Positions 18,174 through 25,418 of a stretch of DNA of 64,000 nucleotides are shown one piece after another. A program made the translations under genes and the position numbers. The stretch comes from Thioclava sp. GXIMD2076. GTDB taxonomy: Bacteria; Pseudomonadota; Alphaproteobacteria; Rhodobacterales; Rhodobacteraceae. Positions within the stretch are counted from its first letter, which is position 1. Each line of letters opens with the position of its first letter. The stretch spans positions 434,001-498,000 of the forward strand of contig NZ_CP149934.1 in assembly GCF_037949795.1 (NCBI RefSeq), in the 5' to 3' direction. Under the pieces are notes generated by a model, which searched no databases, was not told where the DNA came from, and was given only the letters and a program-made list of their open reading frames with translations.

Positions 18174-18911
18174 TCAGTTCGACGGGATCAGGGAGACGGT
18201 GGTCAGCCCCAGATCCTCGTTGTGGCGGTCGATATAGGGGCGGTAGTCATAGCGCGCGCCGGGGAAGCCGATCATCTTCCAGCCTGCCATGTCCTTGTTG
18301 CCACCGTAGATCGGGTCCGCCAGATAGCCTTCGCGGGCGTTCTGCAACATCAGCTCGAAGAAAGCCTGACCGTTGACGTCATCGCCAAGATCGATCTCTC
18401 CGGCTTCCAGACCGCTCAGGATCTCGTCGATCCGGTCGGGCGAGAGCGCATGGAAGGCTGCGTTATCATTGGCCTGAGCATAGGCTTCGAGTGCCTTCAG
18501 ACCCGTCTCGTAACGCTCGCGGGGCGAGGTCAGGAATTGCGGCGAGCCCATCAGCATCTCTTCGTTCTCGGGGCGCAGCGGGCCCTGAAGATAGAGTGCC
18601 TTGCCCGAACCGTAATCTCCTGCAAGCTGGGCATCCAGGAAATCAACGCAACCTGCGTCGCTTGCCGAGGGGCCGTTATCATCTGCGGGGATCAGGCGGT
18701 CGAAGACAGCAGTGACGGTCTTGCGGTCGGTCTCATTCGTAAGGACCTGCATAGCACCACCGCGACGCACAGGCGTCGTCAGGTGATCCGCACTTTGTGC
18801 AGTCTGGGCGGGAAAGCCCGAGAGTTCGGCAGCGGAGGATTTGCCTGCCAGAACCGTGGTCGTACCGGCGGCCAGTGCGCCAAGAGACCAGAGCGCTTCA
18901 CGACGATTCAT
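18174..18911 (-). CDS. Gluconate 2-dehydrogenase subunit 3 family protein (gamma subunit)
   Basis: Small subunit of 245 residues. The N terminus MNRREALWSLGALAAG is a twin-arginine signal, with cleavage probably near KSSA. The body has the FDRLIPADDNGPSASDAGCVDFLDAQLAGDYG block typical of the gluconate 2-dehydrogenase subunit 3 family, and the ending GFPGARYDYRPYIDRHN. It is needed to export the folded flavoprotein and keep it in complex. The start at 18911 has AGGAG upstream; a start 27 bases earlier lacks support. It is first in the three-gene operon. Confidence 0.88.
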   Translation of the reverse strand: MNRREALWSLGALAAGTTTVLAGKSSAAELSGFPAQTAQSADHLTTPVRRGGAMQVLTNETDRKTVTAVFDRLIPADDNGPSASDAGCVDFLDAQLAGDYGSGKALYLQGPLRPENEEMLMGSPQFLTSPRERYETGLKALEAYAQANDNAAFHALSPDRIDEILSGLEAGEIDLGDDVNGQAFFELMLQNAREGYLADPIYGGNKDMAGWKMIGFPGARYDYRPYIDRHNEDLGLTTVSLIPSN

Positions 18912-19229
18912 TCGGTTGGCTCCTGTTATAGGTTGCATCGTTCAAGCCAGATAGCGCACATTCACCGAAGATCACGCAGGCGTGAGGTGCGGTTTTGGCG
19001 TGGCAGACCGGAGCCAGAGGTCCAAAGCCATGAGGGGCTTGCGCTTCCGTCGGGGGGAGCCGACAGTGGGGAAGACAAGTGGTGCAGGCGACTGGACCCG
19101 CAACACCGGATATCCAAGCTTTGGCCGCTCTGTAGAAAGCGGAAGAGCGTTCAACAAGGTCTCAACTGTATAGTTTTGTATACCGCCGTCATTTCACTTC
19201 TTCGGGCCATCTAAACATCTAACGCTGAC

Positions 19230-19256
19230 ACATCATTTTGAGGCGAAAAATGATGT
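19230..19256. promoter_or_regulatory. Palindromic operator candidate
   Basis: Perfect inverted repeat ACATCATTTT (19230-19239) and AAAATGATGT (19247-19256) around a 7-nt centre GAGGCGA. It lies 97 bp before the LacI-type gene and about 35 bp upstream of a TTGACA box. There is no U-tract, so an operator is more likely than a terminator. Confidence 0.55.
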
Positions 19257-19291
19257 ATACGCAGCTTATCAATTCTGATGTCGCCGAAACA

Positions 19292-19321
19292 TTGACATAT
19301 CGCGCGTATTTTTACTACTTG
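19292..19321 (+). promoter_or_regulatory. Possible sigma-70-type promoter of LacI-type gene
   Basis: A consensus -35 TTGACA at 19292-19297 is followed after 18 bases by TACTTG as a weak -10. The ATG of the regulator is 32 bases further. Position fits, but the -10 is poor. Confidence 0.35.
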
Positions 19322-19352
19322 CTCGATTGATCCATCACATGGCCGAGTCACA

Positions 19353-20381
19353 ATGAAACGCGCAACGATTGCAGATCTCGCACGCGAGTCGAATGTCAGT
19401 AAATCCACCATTGACCGGATCCTGAGCGGTCGGGGGTCGGTGAAATCGACCACCGTCGAACATGTTCTAGCTGTCGCCGAACGGATCAATTTCCATGCGA
19501 CCGGCGCGATCCGGACGCAGCTCAATGACGGCACCGAGCCACGCGTTCTGGGGTTCGTCCTCAACGCGCGCGAGCGGGGCTTCTACCGCGATCTGGCCGA
19601 ACATGCCCTGCGCCGCGTCGCGCGTCAGCCACGGATGCGTGCTGTGGTGCGTCATGTGCCCTCGCCCGACCCGGACCTGATGGTTTCGGCACTGATGGAA
19701 CTGGCCCAAGAATGCGATGCCATCGCCTGTGCCTCGGTCGATGATCCGGTGATCAGCGAGGCGATCTCCGAGCTTGCGAGCCGCGGCATTCCGGTCTTTG
19801 CCCTGATCACCGATCTCTCGGCGCCCGAACGCGCGGGATTTGTGGGAGCCAATGAATGGCAGCTGGGGCGTAGCGCGGGATGGTTCATGTCGCTCCTTGC
19901 CCCCGAGGGTGGCACCATCGCGGTGCTCGACGGCTCGCATCGCTATACCAGCCAGCAATCCCAGAATGTCAGTTTCCGCGCCTTCCTGAACGGCGCACCC
20001 GCACAGTATCGCATTCTCGACAGCCGCTCGACGCAGGAGAATGACGGCATGGCACAGCGCATCATGACCGAGTTGCTGGAAGAATATGGCGCCGATCTGA
20101 CCGGTCTGTTCGTGACAGGCGGCGGCATAGACGGGGTGATCGCCGCCCTTGAAGCGGCAGGTCCGCGCGGCCCCCGCCTGCGCGTCATCGCCAACGAACT
20201 GACCGAGCGCTCGCGCTCCGCGCTTCGGCGCGGACTGATCGATGTGCTTCTGGTCCATCCGGTGCAGGATATGATCGATGCCTCGATCGATGTGATGGAC
20301 GAGGCGATCCGTGCGCCCGACAACGCACGCCAGATCCAGCGCACCCTGCCCTTCCGGATCATGATCAGCGAGAGCTGCTGA
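19353..20381 (+). CDS. LacI-family transcriptional regulator
   Basis: Regulator of 342 residues. The LacI HTH reads RATIADLARESNVSKSTIDRIL, followed by the hinge region up to about residue 60. A periplasmic-binding-protein-like sensor domain follows (LGFVLNARERGFYRDLAEHAL, VGANEWQLGRSAGWFM, VTGGGIDGVIAALEAAG). This subgroup (LacI proteins with ribose-binding-like domains) usually senses sugars or polyols. Its 3' end overlaps by 17 bp the 3' end of the convergent LacI gene at 20365. The target could be the dehydrogenase operon to the left or the inositol region to the right; a palindrome at 19230-19256 is a likely autoregulatory site. Confidence 0.88.
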   Translation: MKRATIADLARESNVSKSTIDRILSGRGSVKSTTVEHVLAVAERINFHATGAIRTQLNDGTEPRVLGFVLNARERGFYRDLAEHALRRVARQPRMRAVVRHVPSPDPDLMVSALMELAQECDAIACASVDDPVISEAISELASRGIPVFALITDLSAPERAGFVGANEWQLGRSAGWFMSLLAPEGGTIAVLDGSHRYTSQQSQNVSFRAFLNGAPAQYRILDSRSTQENDGMAQRIMTELLEEYGADLTGLFVTGGGIDGVIAALEAAGPRGPRLRVIANELTERSRSALRRGLIDVLLVHPVQDMIDASIDVMDEAIRAPDNARQIQRTLPFRIMISESC

Positions 20382-21414
20382 CCTCCGGCCCGCCGAGATC
20401 CAGATAATCGCTGGGCAGCGCGATCTGGATCGCCGTCTCCTCGATCTCCACACCTTTCGGCAGGATCCGGTGATGACGGGCGAAATGCTGTGCCACCCGC
20501 CGCGCATCGAGACGGAAGTTGTGATGGAGCACGAAACTCAACCGACCCTGACGCAGGAGCGTCTCGTTGGTACGGTCCAGATCATGCGCCGCAAAGACCT
20601 GCGGACTGCGCCCCGCCTCGTCGAACGCCTCCAGTATCGCGCGGTTGGCGCCGCCAGTGGAATAGACGCATGAAATGTCGGGATGCGCGGCCAGCGTCTG
20701 CGCCACGAGCGTCCTGGTGGTCCGGTTGACGCCCTGCCCGTCCGACAGCGTGACGCAGCGCATCTGTGGCGCGATCTGCGCCAGACAGGCCAGAAACCCC
20801 GTCCGGCGGCTTTCCTCGCCCTCGAACATCTGGCTCGATTGCGAGATCAGCACCCGTGCGGGCCCCGGCCCCATCATCTTCGCCATCAACCACGCAGCCC
20901 TGGCTCCCGCGCGGCCATTCTCCATGCCCACATAGGCCAGACGGCGGGCGGGCGCGAGATCGGTGACATAGCTCACCACCGGAATGCGCTTGGCGGCCAA
21001 CAGATCCAGCTGTGCCTCGATGGCAGGCGTGGCCGGTAGCTTCACCATCACCCCATGGCTGCCACGCTTGGCGATGGCCGCGATCTTGGCGAGGATCTCG
21101 CGCTCGGTCATCACCTCGGCCAGATGGAAGCGCGCACGGATGGCGGCAGGCTTGGTCAGCGGCAGCTCGCTCTCGAAGGCCGCACGCACCGGATTGGTAA
21201 AGCGCAGCGGCGCCTGCATCACGATATCGATGGTCAGCCGCGTGCCCAGAGCCTGCGCCTCATGGGCCTGCGCCTCCAGCTCCTCGATGGCCTGCGCGAC
21301 CCGCTGCGCGGTCTGCGCGCGCAGATGCGCCCGCCCATGCAGGGCACGGTCGACGGTGGCGGCGCTGAGCCCCGACTGAAGCGCGATTTCCTTGACGGTA
21401 AAACGATGGGCCAT
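20365..21414 (-). CDS. LacI-family transcriptional regulator
   Basis: Regulator of 349 residues. The HTH reads RFTVKEIALQSGLSAATVDRAL, then the minor-groove hinge region RAQTAQRVAQAIEEL. The sensor domain contains YVGMENGRAGARAAWLMAKM and VLISQSSQMFEGEESRRTGF. It is divergent from the dioxygenase/SDR pair at 21503, with a 88-bp gap that contains a GCAAC-N5-GTTGC dyad and a tandem repeat, so it most likely controls that pair and itself. The start at 21414 (MAHRFTVKEI) is set by the HTH position; the frame extends further upstream but without family sequence. It overlaps the neighbouring LacI gene tail to tail. Confidence 0.87.
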   Translation of the reverse strand: MAHRFTVKEIALQSGLSAATVDRALHGRAHLRAQTAQRVAQAIEELEAQAHEAQALGTRLTIDIVMQAPLRFTNPVRAAFESELPLTKPAAIRARFHLAEVMTEREILAKIAAIAKRGSHGVMVKLPATPAIEAQLDLLAAKRIPVVSYVTDLAPARRLAYVGMENGRAGARAAWLMAKMMGPGPARVLISQSSQMFEGEESRRTGFLACLAQIAPQMRCVTLSDGQGVNRTTRTLVAQTLAAHPDISCVYSTGGANRAILEAFDEAGRSPQVFAAHDLDRTNETLLRQGRLSFVLHHNFRLDARRVAQHFARHHRILPKGVEIEETAIQIALPSDYLDLGGPEVSSSR

Positions 21415-21420
21415 CTTCCG

Positions 21421-21472
21421 ATTTGAGGTGATTTTGAGGTGAATGGCAACTACCCGTTGCACCTTTTGCACG
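21421..21472. promoter_or_regulatory. Operator cluster between LacI-type gene and dioxygenase gene
   Basis: Three elements lie within 52 bp. The first is a tandem repeat of TTTGAGGTGA (21422-21431 and 21433-21442), one helical turn apart. The second is a dyad GCAAC-TACCC-GTTGC at 21446-21460. The third is a repeat of TTGCAC at 21457-21462 and 21466-21471. The dyad is the LacI-type operator candidate. Confidence 0.55.
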
Positions 21473-21502
21473 ACACTCTGGGGCCATCAGGAGGAGGACC
21501 CC

Positions 21503-22672
21503 ATGACCATTCACCACGCCACCCGCCAACCCCCCGTCTGGATTAGCGCAAAGGATGCCGATTTCGCGACCTTCAGGGCGCAGGTCGAGCAGAGCACCGA
21601 TCCCGCCACCGTGCCCCGTGCCAGCGAGGTGGTCTGCAACATACCGATCTATGAGGGCGCATTCGTTGAGACCTGCGCCACCAGCACCGATGCCGGACGC
21701 GATCTGATGGCCGAATGGGCGCGGGTCTTTGCACACGGGGCGGGGATCATCGTGATCCGGCAGGCTGTGCACGACCACGCCGTCATCGACCGCGCGAGCG
21801 ACGTTTTCGATGCGGTCATCGCGCACGAAAAGGCGGCGGCCATGGGCGGCGGCGACCATTTCGCCAAACCCGGCGCCAATGACCGGATCTGGAACAGCCT
21901 CGAGAAACACTGCCTTGCCGACCCCGAGAATTTCGCCCGCTATTACGGCGCGAGCGCGCTCGCCATGGCGGCGCTGGCATGGATCGGGCCCGATTACCAG
22001 ATGACCGCGCAGGTCAACCGCGTCAATCCGGGCGGGGCGGCGCAGACGGCGCATCGCGATTACCATCTGGGTTTCATGACGCCCTCGCGCATGGAGGACT
22101 ATCCCTCGCATATCCATCACGTCTCGCCGATGCTGACGCTGCAGGGGGCGCTGGCGCATTGCGATATGCCGCTCGAGACGGGGCCCACCCTGTTCCTGCC
22201 CTTCTCGCAGCTCTTCTTCGAGGGCTATCTGGCCTATACCGAGGCCCCCTATCAGGACTATTTCGCGCAGCATCACGTCCAGCTGCCCTTGAAGAAAGGC
22301 GATGCGGTCTTCTTCAATCCGGCTGTGATGCACGGGGCGGGCCGCAATGTGACCGAAGACAGGTTCCGGCTCGTGAACCTGTTCCAGATCTCCTCGGCCT
22401 TTGGTCGTGCGATGGAAAGCGTCAATCGCGACGCGATGGTGCGCGCGCTCTATCCCGCACTCTCGGGCATGGCCCCCGATATCCGCCGCAATGCGGTGGC
22501 TGCCGCGGCCGAGGGCTATGCCTTCCCCACCAATCTCGACAGAAATCCTCCGATTGGCGGGCTTGCGCCGAAATCACAGGCCGCGCTCATGCTGCATGCC
22601 CTGGAGGAGGATCTGGACACGGCGCGCTTTGCCGCGATGATGGACGATCTGGTATGGAAGAACAAAAGCTGA
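21503..22672 (+). CDS. Phytanoyl-CoA dioxygenase (PhyH) family protein
   Basis: Probable Fe(II)/2-oxoglutarate oxygenase of 389 residues. Iron ligands fit TAHRDYHLGF (H and D about 190 residues in) and the distal His in NPAVMHGAGRNVTEDRFRL, whose Arg would bind 2-oxoglutarate. ETGPTLFLPFSQ is the usual strand between them. The substrate is unknown. The ATG at 21503 follows GGAGGAGG. It is co-oriented with the SDR gene at 22728 and divergent from a LacI regulator, so a small sugar- or polyol-induced oxidation unit is likely. A stable hairpin after its stop separates it from the SDR gene. Confidence 0.82.
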   Translation: MTIHHATRQPPVWISAKDADFATFRAQVEQSTDPATVPRASEVVCNIPIYEGAFVETCATSTDAGRDLMAEWARVFAHGAGIIVIRQAVHDHAVIDRASDVFDAVIAHEKAAAMGGGDHFAKPGANDRIWNSLEKHCLADPENFARYYGASALAMAALAWIGPDYQMTAQVNRVNPGGAAQTAHRDYHLGFMTPSRMEDYPSHIHHVSPMLTLQGALAHCDMPLETGPTLFLPFSQLFFEGYLAYTEAPYQDYFAQHHVQLPLKKGDAVFFNPAVMHGAGRNVTEDRFRLVNLFQISSAFGRAMESVNRDAMVRALYPALSGMAPDIRRNAVAAAAEGYAFPTNLDRNPPIGGLAPKSQAALMLHALEEDLDTARFAAMMDDLVWKNKS

Positions 22673-22677
22673 GCCAT

Positions 22678-22719
22678 AACGGGCCATGTGAAGCGCATGG
22701 CCCGTTCCATGGGGGGGGG
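22678..22719 (+). other. Hairpin plus poly-G ribosome-binding region
   Basis: An 11-bp perfect stem (AACGGGCCATG 22678-22688, CATGGCCCGTT 22696-22706, 7-nt loop) begins 6 bases after the dioxygenase stop. It is followed by CCAT and nine consecutive G (22711-22719) that form the Shine-Dalgarno area of the SDR gene. There is no U-tract. It probably attenuates or stabilises, and the G-run could slip. Confidence 0.65.
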
Positions 22720-22727
22720 AGAAAACG

Positions 22728-23540
22728 ATGAACAGAATTGACGGAGCGATCGCGCTGGTGACAGGCGGCACGCAGGGACTGGGCGCTGCGATCGCGCGCT
22801 GCTTTGCCCATGCAGGAGCATCAGGGATTGCCATTGTCGGGCGCGATCAGGCCAAGGGCGAGGCCGTGGCCGCTTGTATCACACAAGAGACCGGCATTCC
22901 GGTGCTGATGATCGCGGCGGACCTGTCGGACCCGCAAACGCCCGCGCGGATCGTCAAGGAAGCACGCGCGCGGTTCGGGCGTGTGGACATTTTGGTGAAT
23001 GCCGCAGCCCTCACCGATCGCGGCACGATCCTGTCGACCGATGTCGCACTTTTCGATGCGATCTTTGCCACCAATGTGCGTGCGCCCTTCTTCCTGATGC
23101 AGGAGGTCGTGCGCCAGATGATCGATCAGGGGATCGAAGGCCGGATCGTGAATATCGGCTCCACCTCGGAACATGCGGGCCAGCCCAATCTGTCGGCCTA
23201 CTCCACCTCGAAAGGTGCACTGGCCACGCTCACACGCAACACGGCCTTCGCGCTGATGCGCAACCGGATCCGCGTCAACCAGCTCGATATCGGCTGGATG
23301 GCCTCCGATCACGAGCGCGCGCTCCAGATCGCCGAAACAGGAGATCCCGACTGGGAAGAGAAAGCCCGTGCCAACCTGCCCTTCGGTCGACTGGTCGATC
23401 CCGAGGAGGTCGCGCGTGCCGCACTCTATCTGGCCTCCCCCGATAGCGGTCTCATGAGCGGGGCTGTGATCCATTTCGACCAGTCGGTCTGGGGTGGCTA
23501 TGACGGGCAGGCACCAGTCCCCGCGCAGCCACTGCAATAA
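22728..23540 (+). CDS. Short-chain dehydrogenase/reductase
   Basis: NAD(P)-dependent oxidoreductase of 270 residues. The cofactor motif TGGTQGLGAAIA lies at residues 12-23, then NAA near residue 89, the catalytic Ser in NIGSTSEH, and YSTSK (Tyr/Lys) near residues 159-163. This is a classical SDR. It follows the dioxygenase on the same strand and presumably acts on the product or on a polyol of the inositol group. The substrate is not assignable. Its Shine-Dalgarno lies in a nine-G run. Transcription ends at a hairpin shared with the convergent isomerase gene. Confidence 0.88.
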   Translation: MNRIDGAIALVTGGTQGLGAAIARCFAHAGASGIAIVGRDQAKGEAVAACITQETGIPVLMIAADLSDPQTPARIVKEARARFGRVDILVNAAALTDRGTILSTDVALFDAIFATNVRAPFFLMQEVVRQMIDQGIEGRIVNIGSTSEHAGQPNLSAYSTSKGALATLTRNTAFALMRNRIRVNQLDIGWMASDHERALQIAETGDPDWEEKARANLPFGRLVDPEEVARAALYLASPDSGLMSGAVIHFDQSVWGGYDGQAPVPAQPLQ

Positions 23541-23567
23541 AAAGAGCGCGCGGGGTGACCCGCGCGC
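23541..23567 (-). terminator. Terminator of the inositol operon
   Basis: A 9-bp stem (GCGCGCGGG 23546-23554, CCCGCGCGC 23559-23567) with GTGA loop lies between the convergent SDR and isomerase genes. On the minus strand the stem is followed by TCTTTTTATT, a proper U-tract, so it terminates the long inositol operon. It may also act weakly on the plus strand. Confidence 0.82.
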
Positions 23568-23588
23568 CAGTCAGGGGATGGCGGACTG

Positions 23589-24368
23589 TCAGAGCGTGAA
23601 GGCTGCGACAAAGGCGTCGACGGCCGCATCGCTCTCGCCCTTGGCCCAGGCCTCCATTGCGACAGGCCCGCGATACCCCATCGCCTGCAACCCTCTGGCC
23701 ACGCCTGCATAATTGATCTCGCCGGTTCCCGGCTCGCAGCGGCCCGGATTATCGGCCACCTGCACCTCGCCGATCCATGGCAGGCATTTCTCGCACCAGC
23801 GGATCAGGTCGCCCTCGCCGATCTGGGTATGATAGAGATCGAGATTGATCTTCAGCTGCGGCCGGTTTACCGCAGAGACAAGCGCCAGAACATCCGCCGT
23901 CGATCCGAACGGACAGCCCGGATGGTCCATCGGATTGAGGTTCTCGAGCGTGAAGACGACACCCTCCTCCTCCGCCATATCGCAGATCCGCTCGAGCGTC
24001 TCACGCGCCTTCAGCCACATCGCGCCCGTGACGACCTCGTGCTTCCAGATCGGAATGCCGCCATCGCCCAGACCGGTGCCGTGCAGGTTGAGGCGGCTGA
24101 CCCCCAGCCGCTTGCCGACCTGCACCGTCTCGCGCGCCGAGGCAAGCAGCCTGTCGGCCCCCTCGCCATCGGCCAGACGGCCCTCGATATAGCCATTCAT
24201 GATGGTGTAATTGGCGCCGACCTTCTCGAGCTTGGCCAGATCATGTTCCGGCCAGTTCCAGAGCCCGACGCCCAATCCGCGCTCGGTCAGGCGCGCCGCC
24301 CGCCACTCGATGGGCTTGTCGAGCCAGAGCATCTCGGCGCAGGCTGCAAGCTGGAAATCCTGTGTCAT
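23589..24368 (-). CDS. TIM-barrel sugar isomerase, hydroxypyruvate isomerase-like
   Basis: AP-endonuclease-2-like TIM barrel of 259 residues. Metal and substrate motifs read VFTLENLNPMDHPG, KINLDLYHTQIGEGDL, and VQVADNPGRCEPGTGEINY, which match the hydroxypyruvate/2-oxotetronate isomerase group (Hyi/OtnI) better than IolI. It sits at the end of the inositol operon, 28 bases after iolE, where other bacteria carry IolI or IolH. A role as inosose isomerase is thus possible by context, but sequence favours a keto-acid sugar isomerase. The start at 24368 follows GGGAGG. Confidence 0.8.
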   Translation of the reverse strand: MTQDFQLAACAEMLWLDKPIEWRAARLTERGLGVGLWNWPEHDLAKLEKVGANYTIMNGYIEGRLADGEGADRLLASARETVQVGKRLGVSRLNLHGTGLGDGGIPIWKHEVVTGAMWLKARETLERICDMAEEEGVVFTLENLNPMDHPGCPFGSTADVLALVSAVNRPQLKINLDLYHTQIGEGDLIRWCEKCLPWIGEVQVADNPGRCEPGTGEINYAGVARGLQAMGYRGPVAMEAWAKGESDAAVDAFVAAFTL

Positions 24369-24396
24369 TCTGTATCCTCCCTGAAGTCTACGGCCC

Positions 24397-25323
24397 TCAG
24401 GCCTCGACCGGTTGTTTTTGAGTGTTTGTCAGGCCGACCTCGTTTGCGATGCGTTTGAGGGTGTGGAGGCCGAGGGTCTGGTAGAGGAGCGGGTTTCGGA
24501 TATGGGGGTCCTGCTCTGCCTCGATGACGATCCATCCGTCATAGCCGTTCTGCGCGAGGATCGTGAGAAGCGGCGTGAAGTCGACGGCACCCTCCTGATC
24601 GCCGGGCACGGTGAAGGCGCCGGCCAGCACGCCCTGCAGGAAGGACAGGTTCTCGGCACGGACCTTCGCGGTGATCTCGGGGCGGATATTCTTGGCGTGG
24701 AAATGGGCCACGCGCGTGATGTGGCGGGCAAGCACTTCCTCGGGATTGCCGCCGCCGAAGGTGCAATGGCCCGCATCGAAGAGAAGATGCGTGGCGGGGC
24801 CCGTCGCGGCCATGAAGGCGTCGATCTCGGCGGGGCTCTCGACCACGGTCCCCATATGGTGGTGATAGGCAAGCCGGATGCCCTGGGTTGCGAGATAGGC
24901 GGCGAAGGCTTCCATCTTGGCGCCGAAAGCGCTCATCTCGGCGGCGCTGAGTTTGGGGCGGTCATTGACCGGCACATCGGGGCGCCCATGGACGGTGTTG
25001 GAGCATTCGCAGACGATGCAGACCTTGCAGCCATTATGTTTGAGCTTGGCCAGATGGGGCTGGACGGCCTCGATCTCCGCCTCGACCGAGCGGGTCAGGA
25101 GTTCGGTCGAATACCAGCCGGAGATGAAGGCGAGGCCATATCCGGCCAGCAGGGCGCGCAGGGCCTCCGCGTCGTCCTGTGGCCAGCGGTGGCCGTTCTC
25201 GATACCGTCGAAGCCGATGAGGCGGCCCGCCTCCTCGAGGATGCGCGCGGTGGGGATATCCGCGCCGATGGACTGGTCGTCGTCATTGGCCCAGGCGATG
25301 GGGTTGGTGCCGAATTTGATCAT
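24397..25323 (-). CDS. iolE: myo-inosose-2 dehydratase
   Basis: Dehydratase of 308 residues that turns 2-keto-myo-inositol into 3D-(3,5/4)-trihydroxycyclohexane-1,2-dione. It begins MIKFGTNPIAWANDDD, the standard IolE N terminus, and has LAYHHHMGTVVES, LFDAGHCTFGGGNPEE and VAHFHAKNIRPE, the metal-binding barrel motifs. The start at 25323 is chosen by that N terminus and by AAGGAG upstream. It follows iolD, from which it is separated by a spacer with two hairpins. Length is as usual for the family. Confidence 0.93.
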   Translation of the reverse strand: MIKFGTNPIAWANDDDQSIGADIPTARILEEAGRLIGFDGIENGHRWPQDDAEALRALLAGYGLAFISGWYSTELLTRSVEAEIEAVQPHLAKLKHNGCKVCIVCECSNTVHGRPDVPVNDRPKLSAAEMSAFGAKMEAFAAYLATQGIRLAYHHHMGTVVESPAEIDAFMAATGPATHLLFDAGHCTFGGGNPEEVLARHITRVAHFHAKNIRPEITAKVRAENLSFLQGVLAGAFTVPGDQEGAVDFTPLLTILAQNGYDGWIVIEAEQDPHIRNPLLYQTLGLHTLKRIANEVGLTNTQKQPVEA

Positions 25324-25345
25324 GGGGATCTCCTTATGGGTAGGG

Positions 25346-25407
25346 GCCGCGCTCGGGGGCATCGAACCCCCTCGCGCGGCGCAGGCGTCCCCATCGGGTC
25401 CGCCTGC
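25346..25407 (-). repeat. Paired hairpins in the iolD-iolE spacer
   Basis: Hairpin 1 (25346-25380) is GCCGCGC-TC-GGGGG-loop-CCCCC-TC-GCGCGGC, with loop CATCGAA. Hairpin 2 (25381-25407) has stem GCAGGCG/CGCCTGC. The core GGGGCCGCGC...GGCATCGA recurs in the iolC-iolD spacer near 27317-27341, which makes this a small dispersed intergenic repeat family. It has no U-tract. Confidence 0.7.
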
Positions 25408-25418
25408 CGCGCCGGTGG

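Larger units (their letters stand above)
18912..19352. promoter_or_regulatory. 441-bp divergent intergenic region, dehydrogenase operon / LacI regulator
   Basis: There is no credible gene here. The left half (18912-19160) must carry the minus-strand promoter of the dehydrogenase operon. It contains a direct repeat of TGTATA at 19167-19182. The right half holds a 10-bp-arm palindrome (19230-19256) and a TTGACA box at 19292-19297 that could serve the regulator at 19353. The middle (about 19000-19150) is featureless apart from GC-rich short repeats. Confidence 0.45.

Noticed and set aside
15935..18376. Plus-strand open frame of about 800 codons opposite the dehydrogenase operon
   Set aside because: It is antisense to three well-supported genes. 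Composition is typical of a shadow frame and no domain is visible.
19060..19150. Sequence on the minus strand reminiscent of a tRNA 3' part (GGGTCCAGTCGCCTGCACCA)
   Set aside because: The TpsiC stem does not pair, the loop lacks the TTCRA core, and no acceptor, D or anticodon arm can be folded around it. At most it is a degenerate remnant.
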